64,000 nt of DNA from the NCBI GenBank assembly GCA_037176845.1, contig JAYKXP010000165.1, positions 1 to 64,000 on the forward strand, read 5' to 3'. Positions 47,188 to 58,284 of the stretch are shown piece by piece; position 1 is the stretch's first letter; each line of letters begins with the position of its first letter. This DNA comes from Paramarasmius palmivorus. Lineage: Eukaryota; Basidiomycota; Agaricomycetes; Agaricales; Marasmiaceae. Made by a program: the position numbers and the translations under genes. The notes below the pieces were generated by a model, which was given only the letters and a program-made list of their open reading frames with translations, made no database searches and had not been told where the DNA came from.

Positions 47188-49411
47188 ATGAGCTTCAATG
47201 CCTCGCAGGTCATTGTCACCGGTCCAGCTATCAACAACGTATCCCGCGATCAGGTCAATTTCACAGCGAGAGACGTCTATTTCAGTCCACCGGCGGAGCC
47301 TACAGAATATGACGAGGTACGGGCTCCTACAGTGATCTATATTCGTGAGCTGAACATGAAAATGACAGTTCGAACGCTTAAAAACAGGGGAAATCCATCT
47401 CTTGGAAGAGATCCATTGTGATGATATATTGGTCTGCGGTCACTGGTCTTGGAACTGCAGATGTGATGCACCTCGTACAGTCCAGAGGAAAATCTACAGT
47501 GTCGGATTGGCTAAGCACCAACCCAAGTTCACCGCCATCGAATATGAAGGCCAGGAGGCACGAGAAGTTTGGGAGAAAGATTTCCGTCGTTTTTCACAAA
47601 ACAGGTTCGTTACCGCCTTCCCCACCCAACAACTTCACTGACAACCAGATAGGTCCCCGAACGCATGGCAACTCTACGGCCTGAACCAATCCAACGTCCC
47701 ATTTTTGATCTTTCATGATGGTGAGTCCTCCCCCTTCAGCAATGCCGTATACTGATCAAGTTGGCACGATAGAGCTCGTTCCGATTGGGCATTTCTACAA
47801 GCACTCGTTCTGGGGGGATATCTTTGTTTGGTGGTTGCGGGTGCGTCCTAAACTTGGTGTTTCCTGTACCCGCAAAGCTAACACACTGTTCTTTTAGTTG
47901 GAAATGAGGTGCTATGTCTCGGAGATATGGTTGAACATGAGAGGGACTCTGATCAAGGGACCCCCGGGGCCCGATTTTTCCGTTCCAGGTGCTGGAACAC
48001 CCGACAAAATCACTATCCCATCCTCAGCAAAGATGCTACAAGACGACATTTCCTTTCACTTCTTCCAACAATTCCCTTCAAGGACGATGGACTGTCTCAT
48101 TGTGGAATCTGCACGGCGTCATTACTCAAGATCACCGCTCAAATGCCTTCTTCATGAAGGAGCGCTCAACATCCCACCGGAAAACACCCCGGAAACCCTT
48201 GATGGGCTCCGCATTGATACTGTATACTCCCCTTCACTGGGGGCTGTTGCGAGGTGCTGGGATGGTGGGGCGTTGTGGGAAATGGAGAGGAGGAAGGGGT
48301 TGATGGATAAAACAGTATTCGATGATGGGCTGATTCGGTGAGTGAGTGTGGGTGTAATGGTTCAGTTTTGGGCGCTGATTTCTAAAGTTTTAAGCTAGAC
48401 GGTCCAGATGTCAATGCTCGTTTCGAGTTTGACTGGCAGAGAATTCGCAAGAGTTGGTTGTCACAAAGCTCAAGGATCATGGATGCCTGCAGGAGGTCAG
48501 GAACAGAGGAACAGTGTGGTATGTCCTCCTCCTTCACTATCTTGATGATTAAACTCATCTTCCTTCCTTTGCATAGGTATCATTGATTCTCCAGATGATA
48601 TTGATCTCACATTAAAATCAACAAGACACTTGGTTCGACAAAGACTCTTACCATTTGAAACACCCCCGCCCATCTACCTCTTCATCTACCCTCTCCCCAT
48701 GACGATGTCCGGAATCAAGTCATGGGGAATAAACAGAACCCACTTCTGGTCTCTTGACAAGAATGGGCGATCTGAGATGACGGAGGAGGAATGTAGGCGA
48801 TGGGGAGTTCCAGAGCTGGATACAGATGTAGACTTTGGTGAGCTATATGTGTTTACATGGCCAAGCTATGTCTACGCTGCCATCCACAACTGGCAAGTCG
48901 CTCGTGGCTTCGACCCCACCACTACCAATTTTGCTTGGAGTTTGGGATATCCAGAGTGTGATATCCTCATCGATAACGAGACAACGGGAAGTCGGTTTGA
49001 GGAAGTTCATGGTAAGTCTCACAATCTCCTTGCAGTCGTTGGTACATTGTTCATTTACGATTCACAGAAAACTCATCTACTCCCGACAAGCAGAGTGAGC
49101 CAATTGTCCCGGAAGAACTTGATACAGCACTGGCAGTTGAAGGTCAGTACTCCGTTCAACGTTCTCTGTTAGTTCCGCTATCTCACTCCACAGAAACAGT
49201 CACGACCCCTCAGCCTTTGCTCACGACATCCACGATGGAGCCTTCACGGAACACTGTGCCACCAGAGCATTCCATGGTCAAGGGTCAACCGAGAGCTGAA
49301 ACACCCCCTCAGGTGCAGCAGATGGTCAATAGCTCGGACACGGTGAGCATTCTGGGAAAACGCAAGCGAGGAAACCAGATTTATACAAGAAGGGTCAGAC
49401 GAAGAGTGTGA
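47188..49411 (+). CDS. E2: intact 9-exon agaricomycete-family protein, 597 aa
   Basis: Exons 47188-47316, 47369-47604, 47653-47720, 47773-47840, 47898-48337, 48388-48518, 48577-49011, 49068-49142 and 49200-49411 join in frame. Seven of the nine exon lengths equal those of E1 (68, 68, 440, 131, 435, 75) or differ by whole codons. Intron 3 starts with a normal GT. In the kinase-like N-terminal part the motif is AIEY, so the lysine of E1 is Glu101 here; with no HRD or DFG this protein should not be an active kinase. The C-terminal domain has FWSLDKNGRSEMTEEECRRW and GYPECDIL. The tail ILGKRKRGNQ followed by YTRRVRRRV is a strong candidate nuclear-localisation signal that E1 lacks. Two open copies after visible divergence suggest that both have been under selection. 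Confidence 0.8.
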
Positions 49412-49560
49412 TTTTTTTTTGGTAAGTCATTCGGCAAGTTCTAGATTGTCGTACTGACTACCTGCAGGTAGTCATGTCCTATACGGTTCCTTGCTGAATT
49501 TGCATATTTATGAACATGTTATCCTCTTTTCTTCCTCTCCGGTGATTAGTAGATGTAAGG

Positions 49561-52500
49561 CGCATAACGATACACGAGATGTGCGCGCTACGAGTTGAAC
49601 TCATTGTATTATACCGTTCAATACTGCGTATTTGGCAGTTAACAAGGTTCCTTATGCATGCGCGGTGATACCTAGATCAATGGATCGCTACTGCCTGTTG
49701 GTGATATACTTGAAAGTACTGTAACATCAACGACATCAGTGGCGCGTTCAGAGTGTACATCGAGATCAGAACGTCAATACGGGCTAAATAGCCTGTACGA
49801 GCATGCTATGGTAGTCTACCATACCCTGGCCTGGGTGCGGTACCTATGCCTTAGAAAACTCAGAATCAAAGGCTCATGTGAAGACGACACGGTACCATAG
49901 CATTCATGGGCTATTCTCGCTGAGTGATATAGCCTTGTTTCTCTGTACGGTACTCGCAAGCTAAAGCCATATCTCGTACGAAAATCTTCCACCTTGGTTA
50001 CCAGGGAATCTGTCGAGAACGGGTATAAGCCGTTGAACAAAAGTGTGGGATAGAAACTTACCCGACTTCCACATGCACCTCTTGAACTGCACCTAGTCCT
50101 CGGTCACGGTATGCGTTCCACCCAAAGCTGAAAACGCGAACGAAAAGTCCAGTCTAGAGGTTCATCATGAAGCGATGCTATGACACCTCACTCATGGCAT
50201 CATGATCCACATCGATGTCTGTGATCATTGAACTCTTCGGGAGAACCACCATGCACCTTGACTTCCACCACAAATGTTTGTCTATCTGCTTTTCGGGTCG
50301 ATAAAAGTCTGAGCCGAAAGCAACGAGCTATAGCGTAGCCATCAGCGTCAGAATAGAAGAACAAAAGATACCGACGTACCAATGCCCATGTCTTCATCTT
50401 GCCCTCGGGAGCTCAACCCATTACGCGTTCAAGGGAGCGGAAAAGACCCTACATTGCGCCGAACATGAATATCAGTAGATGAAAACCACAAGAATGATTA
50501 GGGCATACCTTTGTTTAGAAAACTTGTTATCAAATCCTCGAGGTTGGTCAAGGATTCAACAGCCCAAAGAACCATGATAGCCTTGAGAGAGAAATGTTTG
50601 TCTTGCACATTCATAAAGATATTCTTGTCGATGTAAACCCCCAAGAGCTAGCACCTGGCACTCTTTCGACCCAAATCTATCGACGACAACTTCCAGTTCC
50701 TTTTTTCCAGAGTCCTATGGTGCCCACAACAAATCGATAAACCAACGACTGAACGTCCCAAAACCCAGGGAGCGTTGGATCCAAACTTGAGGTAAAATGG
50801 GGTATGGAAGAGCGAGTTGCGGATCAGGATATGGGCGAAGAGTTAGTTGCAGATAGCCTGGAACCGACTTGGGTATTGAACCGATGGCAAGGCGATACCA
50901 TGTATCTTCGGTCGAGGCGACTGACCCTGAAGTTCTTACTACAACCAGCAGTCTCTCGAACAATGTTATCGACACTCTATTAGGCTAGATATGAGCGAAA
51001 CGCGCGGAAAATGAGGAATGACAATACCGACCTGGGAGAACCAACAAAGCCAGCTTGGCCGTGGTGTCGACTAGACCGATCTTGCATATCCGGACCTATA
51101 TAGCCACGACACGACCCATTGCAAGCTTTTGGCAATTTTTTCACAGCAGAATACGCAAGGGAAGATGGGGTGTGAGCGGTGTGTTGACATCGGGAGATCA
51201 ACGATTTCCCAGTGCAGTGACTCGAGTATGCGAGAAACTGTGCTCGGAAGATCACGAGATGATGCAGAAGAAGCTGCACCGAAGATTCACGAGGGGTGAT
51301 ATGAGGGTGTAGTATGCGCAGGAGTGAAGGTGCAGACTCGGACAAACATGATTGGCAATGGGTGGTGAAAAGCGCCGACTCGGTCTATTGTGGAAAGTGT
51401 TTAGGTGTCATAGATAGTGGAGAGCCTTGATAGCGGATACTTGGCTTGTAGGTGGTGTTGGAAAGTGGGAAGGGAACTGGAATGCTGGGATAGCGATAGA
51501 CCTGCGGGAGAATCCATTGTCGAAGAAAATTTAGGTGTTATCTGCTTGTGTGCAAGGTGTAATGAGAATTGATAAAAACCATAGAATAGACAGGGTACAT
51601 ACCACGGTGGCCTGAAGACAGGGCGAAAAAGACGATGGCTGGAATCTGGCTGGAATGGTTGTGAGGAAGGTGATCGTTTTGAGAAGACAAGCGCCGGCGG
51701 CGAACACGCTTCTACCTTGACCCACACCTCTTTCCTCAGCCAACTCATGCTCCTCCCAGGATATATACAAGCCCAAGTTCATATTGATGATATGGTACAT
51801 TCTCATGCCTAACCTCTCTCAGGAGACTACACGTCATACCTCCGACGTCCACATTCCGGCATAGCTCTTTTGGTGCTCAGAGTAGAGTTTGCTGGGTATA
51901 TGACCACGAAAAGGTACGCTCTCAACGCTTCGCTCCATTTTCTGCTCTCATAACCTCAACTCCCGCCTAGGACAAGACCTCGAAGCACTCAACACGCCCT
52001 TCCATGTCGATCTCAAAACTACTACCAACGACCGTCGACAATCTCGCGCATCCTCCACATGTACAACTTTCAACCACAGTACATATCTATGCCATTCCTC
52101 GAAGTTGGATGCAGAGGCGACTCTGGGGTGTGACCGAGCCCATATACCAATGTTCGGCTGGAATGGGCATCAAATTGGTCCTTGATCAGTTGAGGGCTGA
52201 GATCTGAGAACACAGGAGATCCTCGAGAGGAGCGGTCAAAGAGCTGGTGGTTTATCTACAAGCTAGCCGTTGTCAAAATGCTCATGCTGTTCTTGGGTAG
52301 CGTTTGAAAAGGTGTTTGTTGGAGTAAATTGATGGTCAATTAGACGAGGAGTACTATCCTACTGGCTCCTCTACTTCGAAATCTTGCGGAAAGCTTACTA
52401 TGTTTCAATGGCTACATACGTACCACGATGGCCGAGTACTCTAGTCCGAGTCTGTGTATATCGCATTCGCGATCCTGAAGGGTAAATTGAAAACAGTCCT

Positions 52501-53985
52501 TATAGCTTTTCCCCTTGATCTCGAAGTCAGCTTCTTGTGTAGACCCCCGATTCATACGAGTTGAAATCAGCCTAGATGAGCACGCTGCTGACGGAGAACA
52601 ACACTGACTACGTACATCGAACTACAAGTACTCGGTCCATGGAATCGTAGTAGCGTCAATCGTAATGTCCTCTTTAATATCCGTATCCTTTCTTCCTACA
52701 ATCTTCGCATTCCGTACTTTCTTTCCTCCTAGCACCTCAGCATGTTCATATCTCAGCCCAAAACACCTTTTCCTCATCCCTAAGTACCAAGTCCTTTTTC
52801 ATTCACCTCCTTACCCACGCCAACACCAGCGCTACCTAAACTATCCTCAGTCCTCAAACGCGACCCCAGCCCAGCACCAGCATCTCCCAAACCCTTCAAA
52901 ACACTCACCCTAACTGCTCTCCCGATCTCTTCTCGCTCCTTGCGAATACCTATCCGATATAAGGAGCGCTACCAATGACTGGGTATGCCTCTCCACTGCG
53001 GTCCCAGTGAAATCGTAAAACATCCATACAAGAGCGGCATTCAGCCAAGCTACAACTTGCTCCATATCGCGCCTCCGGCAGAGCTCTTGGGTAACGCCCG
53101 GCGCACGTGAACGCATATCTTGAAAGCGTCACCACGTCCTTTGATCAAGTCGTTGGGCTAGCCCATAGCTGGTGTGAGTGACCAGATGGTGCTCCAGATA
53201 GCGATGTACCCGAATTAGGTGAATATCTCGAGTTGGTCGGATGCTGGTGTGTATGGTGGGAGTGAGAGCTGCTTTCACTAACGAGAATGGAGTTTGAGGT
53301 GATGGCGATGGCGATGAAGACGAAGCCGGCGATTTCTTCTTCACAGTGAAAGTCTCCACTCGACGAAGGACAAACGATAACCCAACCTCCTTCAGCGCGT
53401 TGACGATCTAATTCGTCGCCGTATGCGCAAACATCCGATTTTGTAGCCTTCCTTTGTCCAGCTTCATCTCCGAGCTAACTTGGAATGCGTCTAACGCAAA
53501 GCCTCCGAGCCATTGCTGGGAAAACGCCACGATAGTTAGCACGGAAACGGGCGCGCTTAGTGCTACGCGACGAGTGCAGTGAATACAAATCGTTTTCGGA
53601 GGATGCTTCGTTCATAGGTATCTCTGCCTTTAATGTGGCCTTCCCATAGCGTAAGCCTCTCTACAGCTAAACCGCATAGCGCTACGAGTCAGGGAACGAG
53701 TAGGACGAAGAGGAGTGTGGGTAGTAGAGAGAAGAGTCGGGGGAGTGGACCGATCTATAGGTGTGAGATGAAGGCCTCGAGGACAACTTGAGGATGAATA
53801 GGGTATGATGAGGAGTATGGAACAGAGTGTTAAGATGGGGAATGTGGATAAGGATTTGGGTAGTGTGTGTACCATGATGCTTGTGGTGCGGGTAGAGAGA
53901 TAAAAACCAAATCGCGTGACGTCTTGACACGCCAGTGCTCTATGAAGACGCCACACCACGACACGAGGAGTGTCGAGTGGATCGG
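49561..53985. other. unrecognised region
   Basis: No duplicated partner in the window. Minus-strand coding-like pieces, e.g. 50397-50200 (KADRQTFVVEVKVHGGSPEE) and 50975-50715, have splice-like borders but no recognised family. 53100-53960 has many short overlapping frames rich in Ser and Pro that look like chance. Confidence 0.35.
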
Positions 53986-53989
53986 GCTG

Positions 53990-55531
53990 TAACCATACCC
54001 ATTCCTGTGTAGATGTATAACACCGAAACGATCCCAGCTGGGAAGGCTATGAACTAGGTGTAGGTATCAAAAAGGTGAATTGAAGCGCGACTTGTTGCCT
54101 GAGACGCTCTAGACTGATTTTCCGGCCTCTTCCTGCACTATACGTGTGTATCCATTCATCGTTGAATGGTTTGTCGTTGAGACATAACAACACGTCCTTT
54201 TCGATACACGGCAACCATTCCTTTGACTATAGGGAGATTCCTGGGCTAAAAATGTAGCGGTGAACGAGCCGAACACGATCTGCTGAGTTAATCGGTTCCG
54301 AGGGAGAAAAGGATGAAGATAGCGATACGGGGAAGCATAAGAGTAAAGCTTCATCGGGTTCTGCTTTGAGAAGACCGTGAAGAAGATGGGAAGGAGAACG
54401 GATAAAAACGAGGAGGTGGAAAGAAGAGTCGCCTTGTCGGCCGACTGCTTGGAGACCCGAAGGAACGAAGGAGGTGAAGAAGTTGGGTGTAGGTGGTGCT
54501 AGCATCTAGAGCAGGTTGGAATCGCTGACGCTCGAGCCTAACAATGCGATATTCGAATCTTTGATGTCGTATCGATTGGTCTTTGTTGGATAGGCCATTG
54601 AATTTGCAGGATGGATATGGATGTAGTGGTTGCCGTTGAAGAGAATTAGCGCTCGTCAGTCATCAGCCTTTTTCCTCGACTACCATCATGCTCCTCACCC
54701 TCACCAGCGTTCTTCATCCTATTCCCGGATTTCTCCATCTACCAAAATGTCTTTTCCGAAGCGTACAAGGTTTTAAAACCCCCAGTAGCAGTAGCAAAGG
54801 GATACAAGATAACGAACAAAGGATCTTTGATACATTTGGGTTGGTGGTCGACTTCGAACCCAACATTGACCATCCACAGTATAAATACGTGCGGAGTGGA
54901 ATTTCATTCTAGACTCTCCGCTAACACGGTGTTCATAATATTAGAGCTTGCGATAATGTCGATTGAATCAACCACTACCCATGTCATCTCCACGAAGCAC
55001 CCAGCCATTCCTTTTCAAGTCTTCCGGTCCCAGTAGGAGCCCAGCGACACCGAATTTCTCTCGAACACTTGCACTCACAGGCGAAATAGATTGCGTTCCG
55101 GAGCGTTGCACTCGGGAATCGGAATGTGCACAGTCTCGCTGACAAGCTCGTGTACCTCGGACGACAACACCCAGTGGCCCGACCCTTCCTCCAAATGAAA
55201 GCAACTGGTATCATGGTACCATCTGGCATGCCTGGGTGAAGTCAAAGGCTATGTATACTGGACCTCGTGTTGGATCTCATTGTATACCCTCGACTGTGCT
55301 ATGCCCGATGGTTTTTTTATTGTGCAATTTTGCATCATGCTCGTTCAGCTACCAGCATAGCAAAGCCCGAGCGTCACGGTGTGCGGTTTGCGATATTCTG
55401 CGAACTGTCGGTGTGCTGGCTTCGGTTGAGCGTTGTCGGAGTATCCATACAGGTAAGTGCCAATACCTATATCTTCTTGCGATTGATGTATTCATTGTTC
55501 TTTCTATGTAGATCCCGGGCTTCAAGTGCGA
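53990..55531 (+). repeat. duplicated block AB, copy 2, part A, left of the retroelement
   Basis: Matches 13850-15376 until AGTGCGA, where the Penelope-like element begins. The long open frame of the reverse transcriptase runs by chance into this host sequence as far as 55267, but that upstream part is not element sequence because it is shared with copy 1. Confidence 0.85.
54057..54505 (-). pseudogene. block A hypothetical protein, copy 2, frameshifted
   Basis: Near-identical to 13913-14368 up to RYIFSPGIS, where a small change around 54230 brings a stop (ends at about 54227). The downstream half persists in another frame (54354-54109). A pseudogene relative to copy 1. Confidence 0.55.
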
Positions 55532-55548
55532 TCCCGGGTCAGATTAAG

Positions 55549-57411
55549 ATGCTCGCTCTCAACCCCAAGTTTGTTCCGAAACCGCCACCTACGGCAGTAA
55601 GCGACGCGCTTGATGCGTTTGATGATTTCGCAAGGCGCCTAAGGCTCAGAGGCTTCGCAACCTCCAACAAACCAGCCCAAAGCACACTCTGCTCATACTT
55701 CGGTAAAGCAGAGATGGAAAAAGGTCAACTAACTTATGTGCCTGAATTCCACATTGCAAATCCTAACGCAGAGGGACCACCCCTCATAAATCTAATTGAA
55801 AACGCTCTTGGCAAAGTACGTGACCAGTTAGAGCTTGAGGTCCTCAGCAGACAGTCAATACGCATCTGCCCGAACATTAACCAGCGAGAACTTGAACAAC
55901 TGCTCAAGCTACTCTGCCGGAACAACTTGTTGGCACTGCCGGCTGATAAAAACCTTGGACTCTGCCTCGTTACCACAGAATGGTACCACCAAGCAGGTCT
56001 CAAGTTACTGCGAAATGCCTCGTACATTGAGGATGAACCCGACTTCTACAGCATACGTGATACACTGAAAGCTATCATTGAGAAATCAAAGAAGCTTCTC
56101 ACCTCACAACAGCTAAAATGGCTACTCCTACCATGTGAAGAAGGACGGTTCAAGGTACCCACCCTCAAAGTCATCCCGAAGATACATAAGCTGCCTATAT
56201 CCGGCCGCCCGATCGTCCCTACATTTGATACTATGTTGGCGAACGCTTCGGCCTGGGTTGACTACCAAATCAAACCACACCTTGCAAAATTCCCTTGGAT
56301 CCTCCCAGACTCTAAGACGTTCTGCCGTCAAATACTGGAGCTGGAGCTACCAATGGGAGAAGAGATATGGCTCGTCTCTGGAGATGTCGTAGCGATGTAC
56401 CCTAACATCCCGGTGGAGGATGGCATCAGGGAAATCGCGAAGATTCTCCGAGTCAGTGATATGAGCTTCAACTCACTTCATCATGCCTCACAGTTGAATG
56501 TACGCTCTATCAAAGAGCTAACAGTACTACTCCTCAGGATGGTACTGAAGTACAACTACGTCTCTTTTGCAGATAAAACCTACCGGCAAGTGATAGGGAC
56601 CGCTATGGGTACCGCATGTGCACCTACCTATGCGAACCTATTCCTCGCTAATGCCGAAAAGGTAGCGCTAACGGAAATGAAAGACATCATCCTATACTAC
56701 AGCCGCTTCATTGATGACACATTCGCCATCATACGAGGCACGCTAGAGGACGTCTTGAGATTCCAAAAGCGCTTCGGGAATCTACACCCAAACATGAGGA
56801 TGGAGTGGGCCCAGTCCCGCCATCGTTTACCCTTTCTAGACATTTCGGTAGCCCTGGAAGTTGCACCAGGGACCCCAGCATGGGCTGGACAACTTGAACT
56901 TGTGACACGTGTCTATCAGAAAGCTCTAAACGCATACCTCTACATCCCCTGGAACTCCTGTCATTCTGCTAACTCCAAACGTGCTTGGGTTAAAGGAGAG
57001 CTCATTCGATATATCAGAATATGCTCACGAGAGGAAGATTTCTCCTGCATACAGAAAGAATTCGCTATCCGATTACATGCCAGAGGATACCCGGGGAGAT
57101 GGCTACATAGTGTCTTTGATGAAGTATCATACTCGGAGGAGCGCCCAACCGCACTTACCTCTTCCAAGGATAACCCCGAGGAAGACCCGATACATGTTCT
57201 CAAACTCACCCATAATCCAATATGGGACGACGTAGACCTTGGTCCCATTTGGCACGAGCTGAGAAAGGTTTGGAAGGAATCAGTTAGCAGCATATCTGAT
57301 TTACGCTTCCTCGCTTCTTTCAAGAAACCGCCCGCGCTGGGTGACCAGTTAAATAAATCTAACTGGGATACTATGAAAGCTTTTCACGATGAATTGGCGT
57401 TAAACGTTTAG
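55549..57411 (+). CDS. Penelope-like reverse transcriptase, 620 aa, apparently intact
   Basis: RNA-directed DNA polymerase that would copy the element's RNA, presumably in the nucleus. Starting at MLALNPKF: DKNLGLCLV at residues 133-141, a Penelope-type N-terminal motif; KIHK 211-214 and GRPIV 219-223; motif A GDVVAMYPNIP 278-288 with Asp279; motif B GTAMGTACAPTYANLFLA 350-367; motif C YSRFIDDTF 384-392 with Asp389 and Asp390; FLDIS 429-433; and YQKALNAYLYIPWNSCHS 456-473 in the thumb. All three catalytic aspartates are present, and there is no stop or frameshift. The C-terminal 150 residues contain no GIY-YIG endonuclease pattern. The start is chosen because sequence before 55532 is host DNA; ATG 55549 is the first inside the element. 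An intact gene plus an empty paralogous site indicate a fairly recent insertion. Confidence 0.92.
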   Translation: MLALNPKFVPKPPPTAVSDALDAFDDFARRLRLRGFATSNKPAQSTLCSYFGKAEMEKGQLTYVPEFHIANPNAEGPPLINLIENALGKVRDQLELEVLSRQSIRICPNINQRELEQLLKLLCRNNLLALPADKNLGLCLVTTEWYHQAGLKLLRNASYIEDEPDFYSIRDTLKAIIEKSKKLLTSQQLKWLLLPCEEGRFKVPTLKVIPKIHKLPISGRPIVPTFDTMLANASAWVDYQIKPHLAKFPWILPDSKTFCRQILELELPMGEEIWLVSGDVVAMYPNIPVEDGIREIAKILRVSDMSFNSLHHASQLNVRSIKELTVLLLRMVLKYNYVSFADKTYRQVIGTAMGTACAPTYANLFLANAEKVALTEMKDIILYYSRFIDDTFAIIRGTLEDVLRFQKRFGNLHPNMRMEWAQSRHRLPFLDISVALEVAPGTPAWAGQLELVTRVYQKALNAYLYIPWNSCHSANSKRAWVKGELIRYIRICSREEDFSCIQKEFAIRLHARGYPGRWLHSVFDEVSYSEERPTALTSSKDNPEEDPIHVLKLTHNPIWDDVDLGPIWHELRKVWKESVSSISDLRFLASFKKPPALGDQLNKSNWDTMKAFHDELALNV

Positions 57412-57432
57412 TTCTATTTGGTCCCTATCCTC

Positions 57433-57480
57433 GAACACGGCCTGCCACGCCCCTACGGGACGCGGCTTGCGGCCGTGTTC
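57433..57480 (+). other. strong hairpin just downstream of the reverse transcriptase gene
   Basis: GAACACGGCC (57433-57442) is perfectly complementary to GGCCGTGTTC (57471-57480). The 28 bases between them can extend the structure through CGCC/GGCG-type pairs. It starts 22 bases after the stop codon. It could be an RNA element for reverse transcription or for 3' end formation; this role is inferred. Confidence 0.7.
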
Positions 57481-57869
57481 TTTGGATAAGGAAAAAAGGA
57501 ATTAAAATTACACGTTTCTCCCTTATTCCTAATAACTACCGTGAATTCATACCTGTCCCCTACGCTGTGCGTTAACTCGTGAGTAGGAAAAGGAAGCGGA
57601 TACTCACCTGTGATCTTCTCTTTAAACCCTTGACCGGGCCCATAAGACACGGTTTGTGACCGCGGCATGATTCTAAGGTTAAGAACTGGCATGTCAATTA
57701 ACAACCCATATACTAGCAATGTGGATAAGACTTACCAGTAGGATAAGGCTGTCGAGAGGTAAACGCGTCGAGTCCTCACCAAAGGATTCCGCGACTCGAA
57801 ACAGACACCTATGTCATTGTTTGGCTCAACGCCCGATGACAAACAATTCGCGTGAAGACGGGAAACCAC

Positions 57870-57918
57870 GCTGCCTGATGAGTCTTTGCAGACGAAACGT
57901 TGGTCCAAACGTCGCGGC
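57870..57918 (+). ncRNA. type I hammerhead ribozyme of the Penelope-like element
   Basis: The complete conserved core is present: CUGAUGA 57875-57881, GAAA 57894-57897 and UC before the cleavage site, after C57913. Stem II is GUCU/AGAC (57882-57885 with 57890-57893) closed by UUGC. Stem III is CGUU/AACG (57898-57901 with 57908-57911) with a 6-nt loop. Stem I is GCUGC/GCGGC (57870-57874 with 57914-57918), with one G-U pair. Hammerhead ribozymes are known in Penelope-like elements, where they self-cleave the transcript. Only one copy is present here, on the 3' side. Confidence 0.88.
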
Positions 57919-57979
57919 CCTTCCTCGCTCTCTTAAACTCGCTAGAATACCCTTCAGACACCTCAGATCGCTCGCTCTC

Positions 57980-58284
57980 GATCAACACTCATGTGAGCTA
58001 TCTATGTCTCACTGAATCTCACCCTTTGTGACTGGTCTCTTACTCTCAGCCTATTTTGTTGGTAAGCGAGCTCAGGTTGACAACTTTGTACATCCCAAGC
58101 ATTAGTTCAGGAAGATCGCTCGGCATCCCATTCCACCATCCAAGGTACGTTAACGTCCAATCTTTACTCATTCATCTGAGTGCACAGCGCGTTATCGCCA
58201 GCATCCTCAATACAGCACGCATAATCAAACGAACCGAACATGGTAGGTCTACTATTTTCAGAGTTGTGCTACCATACTAATGCA
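57980..58284 (+). repeat. duplicated block AB, copy 2, part A, right of the retroelement
   Basis: Resumes homology at GATCAACACTCATG (15384 in copy 1) and runs to about 58275, where copy 1 instead has the two insertions at 15685-18745. Confidence 0.85.

Larger units (their letters stand above)
47015..49560 (+). repeat. duplicated block E, copy 2
   Basis: Matches 28595-31230 in the same orientation, including promoter, all exons and introns, and about 150 bp of 3' flank. Confidence 0.85.
55532..57979 (+). mobile_element. Penelope-like retroelement, endonuclease not seen
   Basis: 2448 bp present in block AB copy 2 and absent from copy 1, where 7 bases (15377-15383) stand instead. It contains one reverse transcriptase gene, a strong hairpin and a hammerhead ribozyme. 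No GIY-YIG domain follows the reverse transcriptase, which fits the endonuclease-deficient Penelope-like group known from fungi (Coprina) and rotifers (Athena). There is no clean target duplication; instead 7 bases are lost, and GATCCCGGG occurs at 55511-55519 in the flank and again across the left junction at 55530-55538. The 10-mer GCTCGCTCTC is found at 55551-55560 and at the extreme right end, 57970-57979. The ORF starts only 18 bp from the left junction, so the 5' end may be truncated. Confidence 0.85.

Noticed and set aside
53600..53960. Overlapping minus-strand frames of 82-109 codons
   Set aside because: Ser/Pro/His-rich, overlapping in two frames, no splice context and no paralogue. 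Considered chance.
55267..55548. Upstream extension of the reverse transcriptase frame
   Set aside because: This DNA is shared with 15112-15376 of the other AB copy and so belongs to the target site, not to the element.
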